The notes below the pieces were generated by a model. The model made no database searches and was not told where the DNA came from. It saw only the letters and a list, made by a program, of their open reading frames with translations. From positions 1 through 6,836 of the forward strand of contig CAMYWI010000071.1 in assembly GCA_947302675.1 (NCBI GenBank): a stretch of 6,836 nt of DNA, given 5' to 3'. The DNA comes from an uncultured Selenomonadales bacterium (GTDB taxonomy: Bacteria; Bacillota_C; Negativicutes; Selenomonadales; Selenomonadaceae). Positions 1 to 5,955 of this stretch are shown piece by piece. Numbering within the stretch: the first letter of the stretch is position 1; the number at the start of each line of letters is the position of its first letter. Made by a program: the position numbers and the translations under genes.

Positions 1-8
1 GGGGCGAC

Positions 9-42
9 GCCGACGGTATTTGCATCACGCAAATGCGTCGGC
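9..42. repeat. Imperfect hairpin upstream of aspA
   Basis: GCCGACG (9-15) pairs with CGTCGGC (36-42). Inside it ATTTGC (18-23) pairs with GCAAAT (29-34), giving about 13 base pairs with a small internal loop. No T-tract follows directly, so it is not a canonical terminator. It sits beside a second hairpin at 44-67. Its core (ATTTGC, short spacer, GCAAAT) resembles the hairpin at 6736-6754, which suggests one family of extragenic palindromes. It could also be a structured leader of aspA. The role is not known. Confidence 0.65.
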
Positions 43-43
43 G

Positions 44-67
44 CGAGCGCACATCCTTGTGCGCTCG
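44..67. repeat. Perfect 9-bp hairpin just before the aspA ribosome binding site
   Basis: CGAGCGCAC (44-52) and GTGCGCTCG (59-67) are perfect inverted arms around a six-base loop. The hairpin ends about 23 bases before the aspA Shine-Dalgarno site. No promoter can be recognised between it and aspA, so either aspA transcription starts upstream of the window or the hairpin is part of the aspA leader. It may instead be the tail structure of an upstream gene. Confidence 0.65.
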
Positions 68-90
68 ATGAGGAGGATTAAAAATTTTTT

Positions 91-96
91 GGGAGG
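91..96 (+). promoter_or_regulatory. aspA ribosome binding site
   Basis: GGGAGG lies seven bases before the ATG at 104 and fixes that codon as the start. An in-frame ATG at 68 is less likely, because the residues it would add do not resemble the family and the frame there runs through AGGAGG (71-76) and this site. Confidence 0.8.
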
Positions 97-103
97 CATT
101 ACC

Positions 104-1492
104 ATGCGTAAGGAACACGATTTTTTGGGAGAGATTGAAGTCCCCGACGAGGCGTATTACGGCGTGCAGACCATGCGGGCTATCGAGAACTTCACGATCA
201 CGGGGCGCAGGCTCGACGAAGATTTTATTAAGTCTCTCGCCAAAGTTAAGAAGGCAGCCGCGCAGGCGAACATGGAAACGGGGCGTCTCGACCGCAAGAT
301 TGGCAATGCGCTCGTGCAGGCGGCGGAAGAAATTATCGACGGCGAGTTCATTGACCAATTCCCCGTTGACCCGATTCAAGGCGGCGCGGGCACTTCAATT
401 AACATGAACATGAACGAAGTCCTTTGCAACCGTGCGCTTGAAATTATCGGCGAGGCGAAAGGTCGCTACGACATTATCAGCCCGAACAATCACGCGAACA
501 TGGCGCAATCGACCAACGACAGCTTGCCGACCGCTATCAAAGTTTGCTTGACCTACAAAAGCCACAACGTCACCAACGCACTTGATTATCTTGCCCGCGC
601 ACTCGAAGACAAGGCGGAGGAGTACAAGGACATTTTGAAAATGGGGCGCACGCATTTGCAAGACGCCGTTCCTATTACGCTTGGTCAGGAAATGGGCTCT
701 TATGCGTCGGCGATTCGTCGCAGTATCAAGCGCATTGAGTGGGCGATTGACAGCATCCGCTTAATTAACATGGGCGGCACGGCGGTTGGTACCGGTCTCA
801 ATGCCGAACCTGCTTATATCAAAATCGTTGCGCGGAAACTCCGTGAGATCACCGGCGAGAACTTCGAGACTTCGACAAACATTATCGACGCCACGAACAA
901 CACGGACGGCTTTGTCGACGTCAGCTCCGCGCTGAAGAATACCGCGCTTGTCCTTATCAAAATGGCGAACGACTTCCGGCTTATGGCGTCGGGTCCTCGT
1001 TGCGGCTTGAATGAACATTTCCTGCCCAATCGTCAGCCCGGCTCGTCCATAATGCCCGGCAAGGTCAATCCCGTTATCGCGGAGGTTATGGATCAGGCGT
1101 GCTATCAAGTTATCGGCAACGACCTCGCGGTCACGATGGGCGTTGAGAACGGGCAGTTCGAGTTAAACGTTATGGAACCGATTATGGCTTACAACCTTTG
1201 CTCGTCGATGAATTATCTTGCGAATGCGTCGCGGACTTTCGTTGACAAGTTGCTTGTTGGGCTTGAGCCGAACCGCGAACAATGTCAAAAGTGGTTGGAT
1301 AGTTCGGTCGGAGTTGTGACGGCACTCCTGCCGCATTTGGGCTACGAGCAATGCTCAATGCTTGCCAAAGAGGCGTATGCGACGCGCCGCCCGATTCGCG
1401 AAATCATTTTGGAAAAGGGCTTGCTCACCGAAGAACAACTCAAGCACTACATGTCGCCCGAAAAAATGACGCGTCCCGGCATCACCAACTGA
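104..1492 (+). CDS. aspA: Aspartate ammonia-lyase (aspartase)
   Basis: This cytoplasmic enzyme reversibly deaminates L-aspartate to fumarate and ammonia. It feeds fumarate respiration or the C4-dicarboxylate pool in anaerobes. The 462-residue product is close to the usual length of about 470. The fumarase/aspartase superfamily motifs occur in order: GGAGTS at about residues 93-98, STND at 136-139, MGRTHLQDA at 180-188, and the signature loop GSSIMPGKVN at 313-322. The two serines of that loop include the expected catalytic base. The N-terminal DFLGEIEVPDEAYYGVQT and the QFPVDPIQGGAGTS region fit aspartase better than fumarase C. The start is ATG 104, set by GGGAGG at 91-96. thiN begins one base after the stop, so the two are probably cotranscribed. 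Recognition as AspA is by remembered similarity to the E. coli enzyme; substrate specificity is inferred from that. Confidence 0.95.
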   Translation: MRKEHDFLGEIEVPDEAYYGVQTMRAIENFTITGRRLDEDFIKSLAKVKKAAAQANMETGRLDRKIGNALVQAAEEIIDGEFIDQFPVDPIQGGAGTSINMNMNEVLCNRALEIIGEAKGRYDIISPNNHANMAQSTNDSLPTAIKVCLTYKSHNVTNALDYLARALEDKAEEYKDILKMGRTHLQDAVPITLGQEMGSYASAIRRSIKRIEWAIDSIRLINMGGTAVGTGLNAEPAYIKIVARKLREITGENFETSTNIIDATNNTDGFVDVSSALKNTALVLIKMANDFRLMASGPRCGLNEHFLPNRQPGSSIMPGKVNPVIAEVMDQACYQVIGNDLAVTMGVENGQFELNVMEPIMAYNLCSSMNYLANASRTFVDKLLVGLEPNREQCQKWLDSSVGVVTALLPHLGYEQCSMLAKEAYATRRPIREIILEKGLLTEEQLKHYMSPEKMTRPGITN

Positions 1493-1493
1493 T

Positions 1494-2168
1494 ATGATTC
1501 TTCCGCAGTGCGAAATTGATTCGATAACCGCGCAGGAAATTTTATTCGTGGCAGGTGGACGCGTTCCCAGCCGCGAATTTTTTTTGAACGTTGCGAGCGG
1601 TCGGAAAGTTTTTGCTGTCGACAAAGGGATTGAGCTTTGCAAGGCGTGCGACGTTGCTCCGAACTTTTTAATCGGTGACTTCGACAGCGCGGAAAGTCCT
1701 GCGGTCGAGTGGGCGCGAGCAAAAAATATTCCCGTCGAAAAATATCCTGCCGACAAAGATTTTACTGACACGCAACTTGCCCTGCGTCACGCCGCTGAAA
1801 TTTTCGGCGAGCACGTCGCGCTTTTGACGGGAGTTTTCGGCGGACGCTTTGATCATCTTTACAGCAACATTTTCACCTGCGCGGCTCTTGAGAGGAAAGT
1901 TATCCTTGCCGACGAGCGCGAAGTTGTTTTCTATCTTCGCGGCGGCGAATCAGCTGAGATTAAATTTTTTCAAAGCCCGCTTGCCGTGAGCCTCTTGCCC
2001 ATGACTTCAACCTGCGCGGGCGTCACGACGAAAAATCTTCACTGGGAGCTTGACGGCGCGATCTTAACGCAAAACTTTCCAAACGCCACGAGCAACCGCG
2101 CCGATTCCGATAAAATTTCCGTCGGCGTCGGGCGCGGCACGCTTGCGATTTACTTCTGCTTTGAATAA
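1494..2168 (+). CDS. thiN: Thiamine pyrophosphokinase (thiamine diphosphokinase)
   Basis: The enzyme transfers pyrophosphate from ATP to thiamine, giving thiamine diphosphate in the cytoplasm. The 224-residue product has the N-terminal catalytic-domain motifs: FVAGG at residues 18-22, LIGDFDS at 59-65 (acidic metal/substrate site), the PADKDFTDTQLAL block at 85-97, and TGVFGGRFDH at 112-121. The C-terminal thiamine-binding domain includes GVTTKNLHWELDGA and TSNRADSDKISVGVGRGTL. Length fits the family (about 210-220). ATG 1494 follows the aspA stop by one base. No clear Shine-Dalgarno site is visible, which suggests translational coupling to aspA. About 17 residues precede the conserved core, so a slightly later start is possible. 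In many Firmicutes this gene lies near rsgA and rpe; pairing with aspA is less usual. A strong hairpin terminator follows directly. Confidence 0.92.
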   Translation: MILPQCEIDSITAQEILFVAGGRVPSREFFLNVASGRKVFAVDKGIELCKACDVAPNFLIGDFDSAESPAVEWARAKNIPVEKYPADKDFTDTQLALRHAAEIFGEHVALLTGVFGGRFDHLYSNIFTCAALERKVILADEREVVFYLRGGESAEIKFFQSPLAVSLLPMTSTCAGVTTKNLHWELDGAILTQNFPNATSNRADSDKISVGVGRGTLAIYFCFE

Positions 2169-2170
2169 AA

Positions 2171-2201
2171 AAATCCCGCCTCGTGACGGGATAATTTTTT
2201 T
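2171..2201. terminator. Bidirectional intrinsic terminator between thiN and the minus-strand genes
   Basis: ATCCCG (2173-2178) pairs with CGGGAT (2187-2192) around an eight-base loop. The stem has a run of A on its left (2167-2173) and a run of T on its right (2195-2201). It can therefore end plus-strand transcription from aspA-thiN and also minus-strand transcription arriving from 2213. The tail-to-tail position between the two groups supports this. Confidence 0.85.
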
Positions 2202-2212
2202 ACAAAAATTTT

Positions 2213-2560
2213 TTAGCCGAGCAGAATTTCCTTGTTGTTGAGAATTTCGAGGGCAGGAGCACACGCGCCGCAGTCGCAATATTTCGCGCCGTTCGCCTTG
2301 AGTTCGTCGGCATGAGCGGCGAAATTCTTTTGCGCCTCGCCGAAAATTTCTTTAGCGCGTTCCGAGTGCGCGAAGACGACCAAATCATCAACGGTCGTGA
2401 TGTCTTCCTTAATCTCGGCAATGAGATTTTCAGCGGCAGATTTTTCCTTGTCCGTGCCGAGCGCGTCGAAGTAAATTTGAATCGTAGCCGCCAGTTCGGG
2501 ACAACAGCTCGGAGCCGCCGCCATCGCCTTAATCTTTTCAATCAGTGCTTGCTTATCCAT
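2213..2560 (-). CDS. Small cysteine-rich CC...CxCxxC protein, single domain, function unknown
   Basis: The 115-residue soluble protein has no signal peptide or membrane segment. It appears mostly helical. Cysteines occur at C19-C20 (SCCPEL) and in a CxCxxC cluster at C95, C97 and C100 (YCDCGAC). These five cysteines could bind a metal such as zinc or take part in redox chemistry, but this is inference. It is homologous to both halves of the upstream two-domain gene, sharing the MDK(x)LIEK start, the YFDALGT segment, the AAENLIAEI segment, the AHADELKA.GAKYCDC block and the NKEILL end. I recall similar proteins of about 115 residues in anaerobic Firmicutes, some labelled 'molecular chaperone Hsp90'; no Hsp90 features are visible. 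GGAGG at 2568-2572 supports the ATG at 2560. It starts 18 bases after the neighbouring stop, so it is probably in an operon with it. Confidence 0.88.
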   Translation of the reverse strand: MDKQALIEKIKAMAAAPSCCPELAATIQIYFDALGTDKEKSAAENLIAEIKEDITTVDDLVVFAHSERAKEIFGEAQKNFAAHADELKANGAKYCDCGACAPALEILNNKEILLG

Positions 2561-2578
2561 TTTGAAACCTCCAAAAAA

Positions 2579-3295
2579 TTATTTGCCAAGCAGAATATCT
2601 TTGTGTTGAAGAACTTTAAGCCCTTGAGTACAGGCAAAACAGTTGCAATATTTCGCACCGCTCGCCTTGAGCGCGTCGGCATTTGCGGCGAAAATTTTTG
2701 CTCGCGCCGCGCCAAACATCTCAATCGCGTTGTTCGAGTGCGCGAAGAGAACCAGTTGTTCAATCCGAACGACGTCGGCTTTAAGCTCGTCGATAAGATT
2801 TTCTACGGCAACTTTCTCGTCAGCCGTGCCGAGCGCGTCGAAATATTTTTTAATCATATCGCGAAGGTCGACGTAACAACTAGGCGACGCCGCAATATCT
2901 TTAAGTTTTTCGAGCAGAGCTTTTTTATCGGGCGAAGTTTCTTTTGCGTCGAGGAGAATTTCTTTGTGCTGAAGAATTTCTGCGGCGGGCGTGCAAGCCG
3001 GGCAGTCACAGTACTCCGCGCCGCTCGCCTTGAGTTCGTTGGCATGAGCTAAAAGTTTTCTTGCGCCTTCCTTGCCGAGAATTTGAATTGCATGAGCCGA
3101 CCGCGCAAAAGTTAACAGCTCGTCAATCGGCACGAGGTCGTTCTCAATCTCGGCGATTAAATTCTTTGCGGCAATTTTTTCACTGGGCTTGCCGAGCGCG
3201 ACCAAGTAGCTGTGAACTGCTCGCTTGAGTTCGGGACAGCACGTCCGCGCCGCCGCCATTGCCTTAACTTTTTCAATCAAGGTTCGTTTATCCAT
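2579..3295 (-). CDS. Two-domain tandem-repeat version of the cysteine-rich CC...CxCxxC protein, function unknown
   Basis: The 238-residue protein consists of two homologous domains, about residues 1-117 and 122-238, with an offset of 121 residues. Domain 1 has C19-C20 and C96/C98/C101 (YCDCPAC). Domain 2 has C140 and C217/C219/C222 (YCNCFAC); its CC pair is reduced to CY at 140-141. The linker is short and polar (DAKETSPDKK). No signal peptide or membrane helix is seen. The start at 3295 is chosen because GGAGG (3303-3307) lies at good spacing and the sequence from MDKRTLIEK aligns with the start of the single-domain paralogue; an upstream in-frame ATG at 3334 would add 13 unrelated residues. 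It has its own promoter at 3325-3353 and is followed by the one-domain copy. Internal duplication plus a neighbouring paralogue implies repeated local duplication. The function is not known; metal binding is inference. Confidence 0.88.
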   Translation of the reverse strand: MDKRTLIEKVKAMAAARTCCPELKRAVHSYLVALGKPSEKIAAKNLIAEIENDLVPIDELLTFARSAHAIQILGKEGARKLLAHANELKASGAEYCDCPACTPAAEILQHKEILLDAKETSPDKKALLEKLKDIAASPSCYVDLRDMIKKYFDALGTADEKVAVENLIDELKADVVRIEQLVLFAHSNNAIEMFGAARAKIFAANADALKASGAKYCNCFACTQGLKVLQHKDILLGK

Positions 3296-3324
3296 TCCTA
3301 AACCTCCAAAAATTTTCGATTTAA

Positions 3325-3353
3325 AATTTATCACAGCACATGCAACTTTTCAA
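3325..3353 (-). promoter_or_regulatory. Sigma-A type promoter for the cysteine-rich protein pair
   Basis: On the minus strand TTGAAA (3348-3353) is a five-of-six -35 match. It is followed by exactly 17 bases and TAAATT (3325-3330), preceded by TGA as an extended -10. Transcription would start about 20-25 bases before the ATG at 3295. The site lies in the 72-base gap after the deacetylase gene, so the pair can be expressed independently. Confidence 0.7.
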
Positions 3354-3367
3354 GCCCGCCCGATTTT

Positions 3368-4138
3368 TTACGCGGCGAAAATTTTCCTGAGCTTAGCAAA
3401 GAACTCCGCCTTCCACAACCTGAACTTAAATTCCGTCAGCCCGAAACGCGGCTTGCGAATGTGCACGCGGTAAAGTTCATAAGGATTCGTTTCAATGGTA
3501 TTCAAGCCCGCCTCGCCCGTGACCGCCGTCAAATAATTTTCCTCGCGCAGAATTTCTTCAAGCTCCGAATCAAATTCGCCGTTGGGATAGGACAAGCTGT
3601 AAATCGTCGCAAGCCCGCTCCACTCCAAAAAAGTTTTCGACTCGCGCAGTTGCCGCCGCTTGAAAGTTTTATCCAAAGAAGTTAGCGGCAAATGGTCCGA
3701 CGTGTGCGAGCCAATCTCAAGCCCGCGCCCTTGCATTTCCTTTAGCTCCTCAACCGTCAGATAGCCCGCCTTGCCGACCTCGTTCGTGATGACGTAGACA
3801 ACGGCGGTCATTTTGTGTTCAAGCAGAATCGGGAGCATTTCGTTATAATTGTCCGCGTAGCCGTCGTCGAAGGTCAGCACAATCGGCTTTTCGGGGAGCG
3901 TGCCCTTGCCGTGAACGACGCGCATAAAATCTTGCAGTGTTATCGTCGTGTAGCCTTGCGCTTGAAGATAATCCAACTGCGCAGTAAAATCGGTGGGCGG
4001 CACGTTATAAATCTCGTAAACAGGATCAAGCGGCGCGTCGGTCACTTGATGATATTCGAGGATTGGAAAGCCTTCCGGCTCCGGCAACAAAAAAATTATC
4101 GCGCTCAGAACCAAAATCGCACCGCCTATGATTCGCAA
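3368..4138 (-). CDS. Membrane-anchored polysaccharide deacetylase (carbohydrate esterase 4 / NodB type)
   Basis: The 256-residue protein begins with a short hydrophobic segment (about residues 3-18), an uncleaved anchor or signal that puts the catalytic domain outside the membrane. NodB-fold motifs are present: TFDDGY at 89-94 with the aspartate pair D91-D92, HTSDH at 145-149 supplying the two metal-binding histidines, and the YPNG segment at 184-187. Such enzymes remove N-acetyl groups, usually from peptidoglycan GlcNAc, poly-GlcNAc or chitin oligomers; the exact substrate cannot be read from the sequence. The start is TTG (4138) with an excellent GGAGGTGA site (4145-4152). It has its own promoter at 4159-4187 and is divergent from the GlcNAc-type PTS gene, which hints at a link to amino-sugar metabolism. 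The cysteine-rich genes lie downstream on the same strand. Confidence 0.9.
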   Translation of the reverse strand: MRIIGGAILVLSAIIFLLPEPEGFPILEYHQVTDAPLDPVYEIYNVPPTDFTAQLDYLQAQGYTTITLQDFMRVVHGKGTLPEKPIVLTFDDGYADNYNEMLPILLEHKMTAVVYVITNEVGKAGYLTVEELKEMQGRGLEIGSHTSDHLPLTSLDKTFKRRQLRESKTFLEWSGLATIYSLSYPNGEFDSELEEILREENYLTAVTGEAGLNTIETNPYELYRVHIRKPRFGLTEFKFRLWKAEFFAKLRKIFAA

Positions 4139-4158
4139 AGTTTATCACCTCCAAATTT

Positions 4159-4187
4159 ATTTTATCACGGCGATAAACTCTTGCCAA
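4159..4187 (-). promoter_or_regulatory. Sigma-A type promoter for the polysaccharide deacetylase
   Basis: On the minus strand TTGGCA (4182-4187) is a five-of-six -35 match. Then come 17 bases and TAAAAT (4159-4164), a five-of-six -10 with TGA in front as an extended -10. The predicted start falls only about 15 bases before the TTG codon, so the leader is very short. The architecture matches the promoter at 3325-3353, including a shared GTGATAAA. Confidence 0.65.
4161..4177. promoter_or_regulatory. Small palindrome, possible operator in the divergent intergenic region
   Basis: TTTATC (4161-4166) and GATAAA (4172-4177) are inverted arms with a five-base spacer. They overlap the -10 and spacer of the deacetylase promoter and lie upstream of the PTS gene. 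A further TTTATC occurs at 4141-4146. A repressor could bind here, but the arms are short and partly explained by the -10 sequence itself. I do not recognise it as a known operator. No convincing plus-strand promoter for the PTS gene is visible in 4139-4215. Confidence 0.3.
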
Positions 4188-4215
4188 AAAAATTTTTCCA
4201 AAGGAGATTTTCAGC

Positions 4216-5589
4216 TTGAAAGCATTCGAGAAACTTCAAAGCGTCGGAAAGGCGTTAATGTTGCCAGTCGCGGTGTTGCCGGCGGCGGCGATACTCTTGC
4301 GTTTCGGCTCGCCCGACCTGCTCAACATTGCGTTTATCGAGAAGGCGGGCGGCACGATTTTTGAAAACCTGCCGATAATTTTTTCAATCGGTATCGCGTT
4401 CGGCTTGGCGAAGAACACCGACAACAACGGCGCGGCGGGCTTGGCGGGCTTTGTCTGCTACGCCGTGCTCACTGCGGCTTTGAAGTCGCTCGACGCGGGA
4501 ATTAATATGGGCGTCTTCGCGGGCATTATCAGCGGCTTGACGACTGGCTTTTTATACAACCGCTTTTACAAAGTCAAGCTCCCCGAATATCTTGGATTCT
4601 TTGGCGGGCGGCGGTTCGTCCCGATTGTGACTTCGTTCGCGGCGATTATCCTTGCGCTGATTCTGTCCGTTGTGTGGCCGCCGATTCAAGACGCGATTAA
4701 CTCCGTCGGCGAGCTGATTATAAGTTCGGGCGGCGTCGGCACATTTATTTACGGCGTGCTCAATCGCCTACTGATACCGCTCGGACTTCATCACATAACC
4801 AATAATCTGGTCTACTTTGTCTTTGGCGAGTGGACAAATCCTGCGACGGGCGAGATTGTTCGCGGCGACTTGACGAGATTTTTTGCGGGCGACCCGACGG
4901 CGGGGATTTTTATGTCGGGCGGCTTCCCGATTTTTATATTTGGACTGCCGGCGGTTGCGTTGGCAATGTATCGCACAGCCAAGCCCGAAAATCGTTCAAA
5001 GGTCGCGGGCGCGTTGGCGTCAATGGCACTCGCCGCATCGTTGACGGGAATCACCGAGCCGATAGAATTTTCGTTCATGTTCCTTGCGCCCATGCTCTAC
5101 GCCGTCCACGCAATCTTAATGGGCGCGGCAATGTGGATTTGTTACGAGCTGGGAATTTTAGTCGGTTGCGGCTTTTCGCCGAGCCTTATCGATTTAATTT
5201 TGAGTTGGGGAATTTCGACGCGCCCCGCGTTGGTTATCCCCGTCGGCTTGGCGTTCAGCGTAATTTATTATTTCGTGTTCAGTTGGGCGATTGTGAAGTT
5301 CGATTTGCCGACACTCGGTCGCTACGACGAAGACGCTCCTGCGGAAGAAAAAAAATCAGCCGCGCGGCTCGTTGAGGGCTTGGGCGGCATGGAAAATATT
5401 TTGACGATTGACAACTGCGCGACGCGCCTGCGCTTGACTGTCAAGGACATTTCTAAGGTCGATGAGAAAATTTTGACGGCGGCGGGAGCTAAGGGCGTCT
5501 TCATGAGCGGCAACGGCGTACAGGTCGTTATCGGCACGCAGGTTGAATTCGTCGCCGACGAGATTAAGTCGCTAAGAACTCGCGGATAA
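4216..5589 (+). CDS. nagE: N-acetylglucosamine-type PTS permease, EIICB
   Basis: The protein imports N-acetylglucosamine and phosphorylates it during transport. It has 457 residues: a multi-helix IIC domain (about 1-370), a linker (DEDAPAEEKK), and a IIB domain (about 385-457). LRFGSPDLLNIAFIEKAGG near the N terminus, FFGGRRFVPI, LLIPLGLHH at 185-193 and GITEPIEF at 278-285 match NagE more closely than PtsG. C401 in IDNCATRLRLTV is the expected phosphocysteine of IIB. There is no IIA domain, unlike E. coli NagE, so a separate IIA protein must donate phosphate. The start is TTG 4216 behind AAGGAG (4201-4206). The final 114 codons lie in a 354-bp tandem duplication. GlcNAc specificity is inferred from similarity; glucose is the main alternative. 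Confidence 0.9.
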   Translation: MKAFEKLQSVGKALMLPVAVLPAAAILLRFGSPDLLNIAFIEKAGGTIFENLPIIFSIGIAFGLAKNTDNNGAAGLAGFVCYAVLTAALKSLDAGINMGVFAGIISGLTTGFLYNRFYKVKLPEYLGFFGGRRFVPIVTSFAAIILALILSVVWPPIQDAINSVGELIISSGGVGTFIYGVLNRLLIPLGLHHITNNLVYFVFGEWTNPATGEIVRGDLTRFFAGDPTAGIFMSGGFPIFIFGLPAVALAMYRTAKPENRSKVAGALASMALAASLTGITEPIEFSFMFLAPMLYAVHAILMGAAMWICYELGILVGCGFSPSLIDLILSWGISTRPALVIPVGLAFSVIYYFVFSWAIVKFDLPTLGRYDEDAPAEEKKSAARLVEGLGGMENILTIDNCATRLRLTVKDISKVDEKILTAAGAKGVFMSGNGVQVVIGTQVEFVADEIKSLRTRG

Positions 5590-5601
5590 GTTGCGCGGAC
5601 T
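5248..5601. repeat. 354-bp tandem direct repeat, copy 1
   Basis: This segment covers the last membrane segment and IIB domain of nagE plus 12 bases beyond its stop. It recurs immediately afterwards at an offset of 354. Copy 1 differs from copy 2 at six positions (5257, 5262, 5263, 5585, 5590 and 5591), all transitions. Positions 5264-5584 are identical to 5618-5938. The segment also holds, on the minus strand, a copy of the recO 3' tail. Confidence 0.97.
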
Positions 5602-5602
5602 T
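5564..5602 (-). pseudogene. Orphan copy of the recO 3' tail
   Basis: Read on the minus strand this segment encodes KSAQLIREFLAT and a stop. That is the C-terminal end of RecO with one change (the intact gene has KSAQFIREFLAT). It sits in copy 1 of the tandem duplication, antisense to the nagE end, with no recO body attached. It shows that the duplicated unit originally spanned the overlapping 3' ends of both genes. No independent function is expected. Confidence 0.8.
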
Positions 5603-5943
5603 TGGCGTTCGGCGTGGTTTATTATTTCGTGTTCAGTTGGGCGATTGTGAAGTTCGATTTGCCGACACTCGGTCGCTACGACGAAGACGCTCCTGCGGAA
5701 GAAAAAAAATCAGCCGCGCGGCTCGTTGAGGGCTTGGGCGGCATGGAAAATATTTTGACGATTGACAACTGCGCGACGCGCCTGCGCTTGACTGTCAAGG
5801 ACATTTCTAAGGTCGATGAGAAAATTTTGACGGCGGCGGGAGCTAAGGGCGTCTTCATGAGCGGCAACGGCGTACAGGTCGTTATCGGCACGCAGGTTGA
5901 ATTCGTCGCCGACGAGATTAAGTCGCTAAGAACTCGCGAATAA
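5602..5943 (+). pseudogene. Duplicated 3' fragment of nagE (last membrane segment plus IIB domain)
   Basis: The frame encodes 113 residues, identical to the nagE C terminus except S to G and I to V near the start and G to E at the last residue. The phosphocysteine is retained (C57 in IDNCATRLRL). It lacks the IIC domain except for one hydrophobic segment (about residues 3-17). The possible TTG start at 5602 has no Shine-Dalgarno site, so it is probably a by-product of the tandem duplication and not a working gene. However, the frame is fully open and in phase with nagE. Only the TAA at 5587-5589 separates them, so readthrough or reinitiation could yield a second IIB domain. Its 3' end overlaps recO by 26 bases, probably the ancestral arrangement of nagE and recO. 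Confidence 0.75.
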
Positions 5944-5955
5944 ACTGCGCGGACT
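5602..5955. repeat. 354-bp tandem direct repeat, copy 2
   Basis: The second unit directly abuts copy 1. It carries the IIB fragment of nagE and the genuine last 12 codons of recO (5918-5956, minus strand). The similarity stops at 5956/5957 on the right and 5601/5602 on the left, with at most a base or two of shared sequence at the junction. The unit length is a multiple of three. Confidence 0.97.

Noticed and set aside
1355..1771. Minus-strand open frame of 138 codons across the aspA/thiN boundary
   Set aside because: Shadow of two well-supported plus-strand genes; no ribosome site or recognisable motif.
2312..3052. Long plus-strand open frame of 246 codons
   Set aside because: It lies antisense to the cysteine-rich genes, whose frames have proper Shine-Dalgarno sites, a promoter and mutual homology. 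The plus frame only mirrors their repeats and resembles no protein.
4216..4233. Possible catabolite-responsive (cre) site at the nagE start
   Set aside because: TGAAAGCATTCGAG lacks the central CG of the consensus and matches too poorly; the bases are explained by coding sequence.
4830..5375. Plus-strand open frame of 181 codons inside nagE in another phase
   Set aside because: Arginine- and glycine-rich composition typical of an out-of-frame reading of a GC-biased gene; nagE itself is clear here.
5676..5891. Minus-strand frame repeated identically at 5322-5537
   Set aside because: The identity is explained entirely by the 354-bp tandem duplication; it is antisense to the IIB domain.
5248..5955. 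Template/variable repeat pair of a diversity-generating retroelement
   Set aside because: Differences are few, lie only at the edges and are not adenine-directed across the unit; no reverse transcriptase is nearby.
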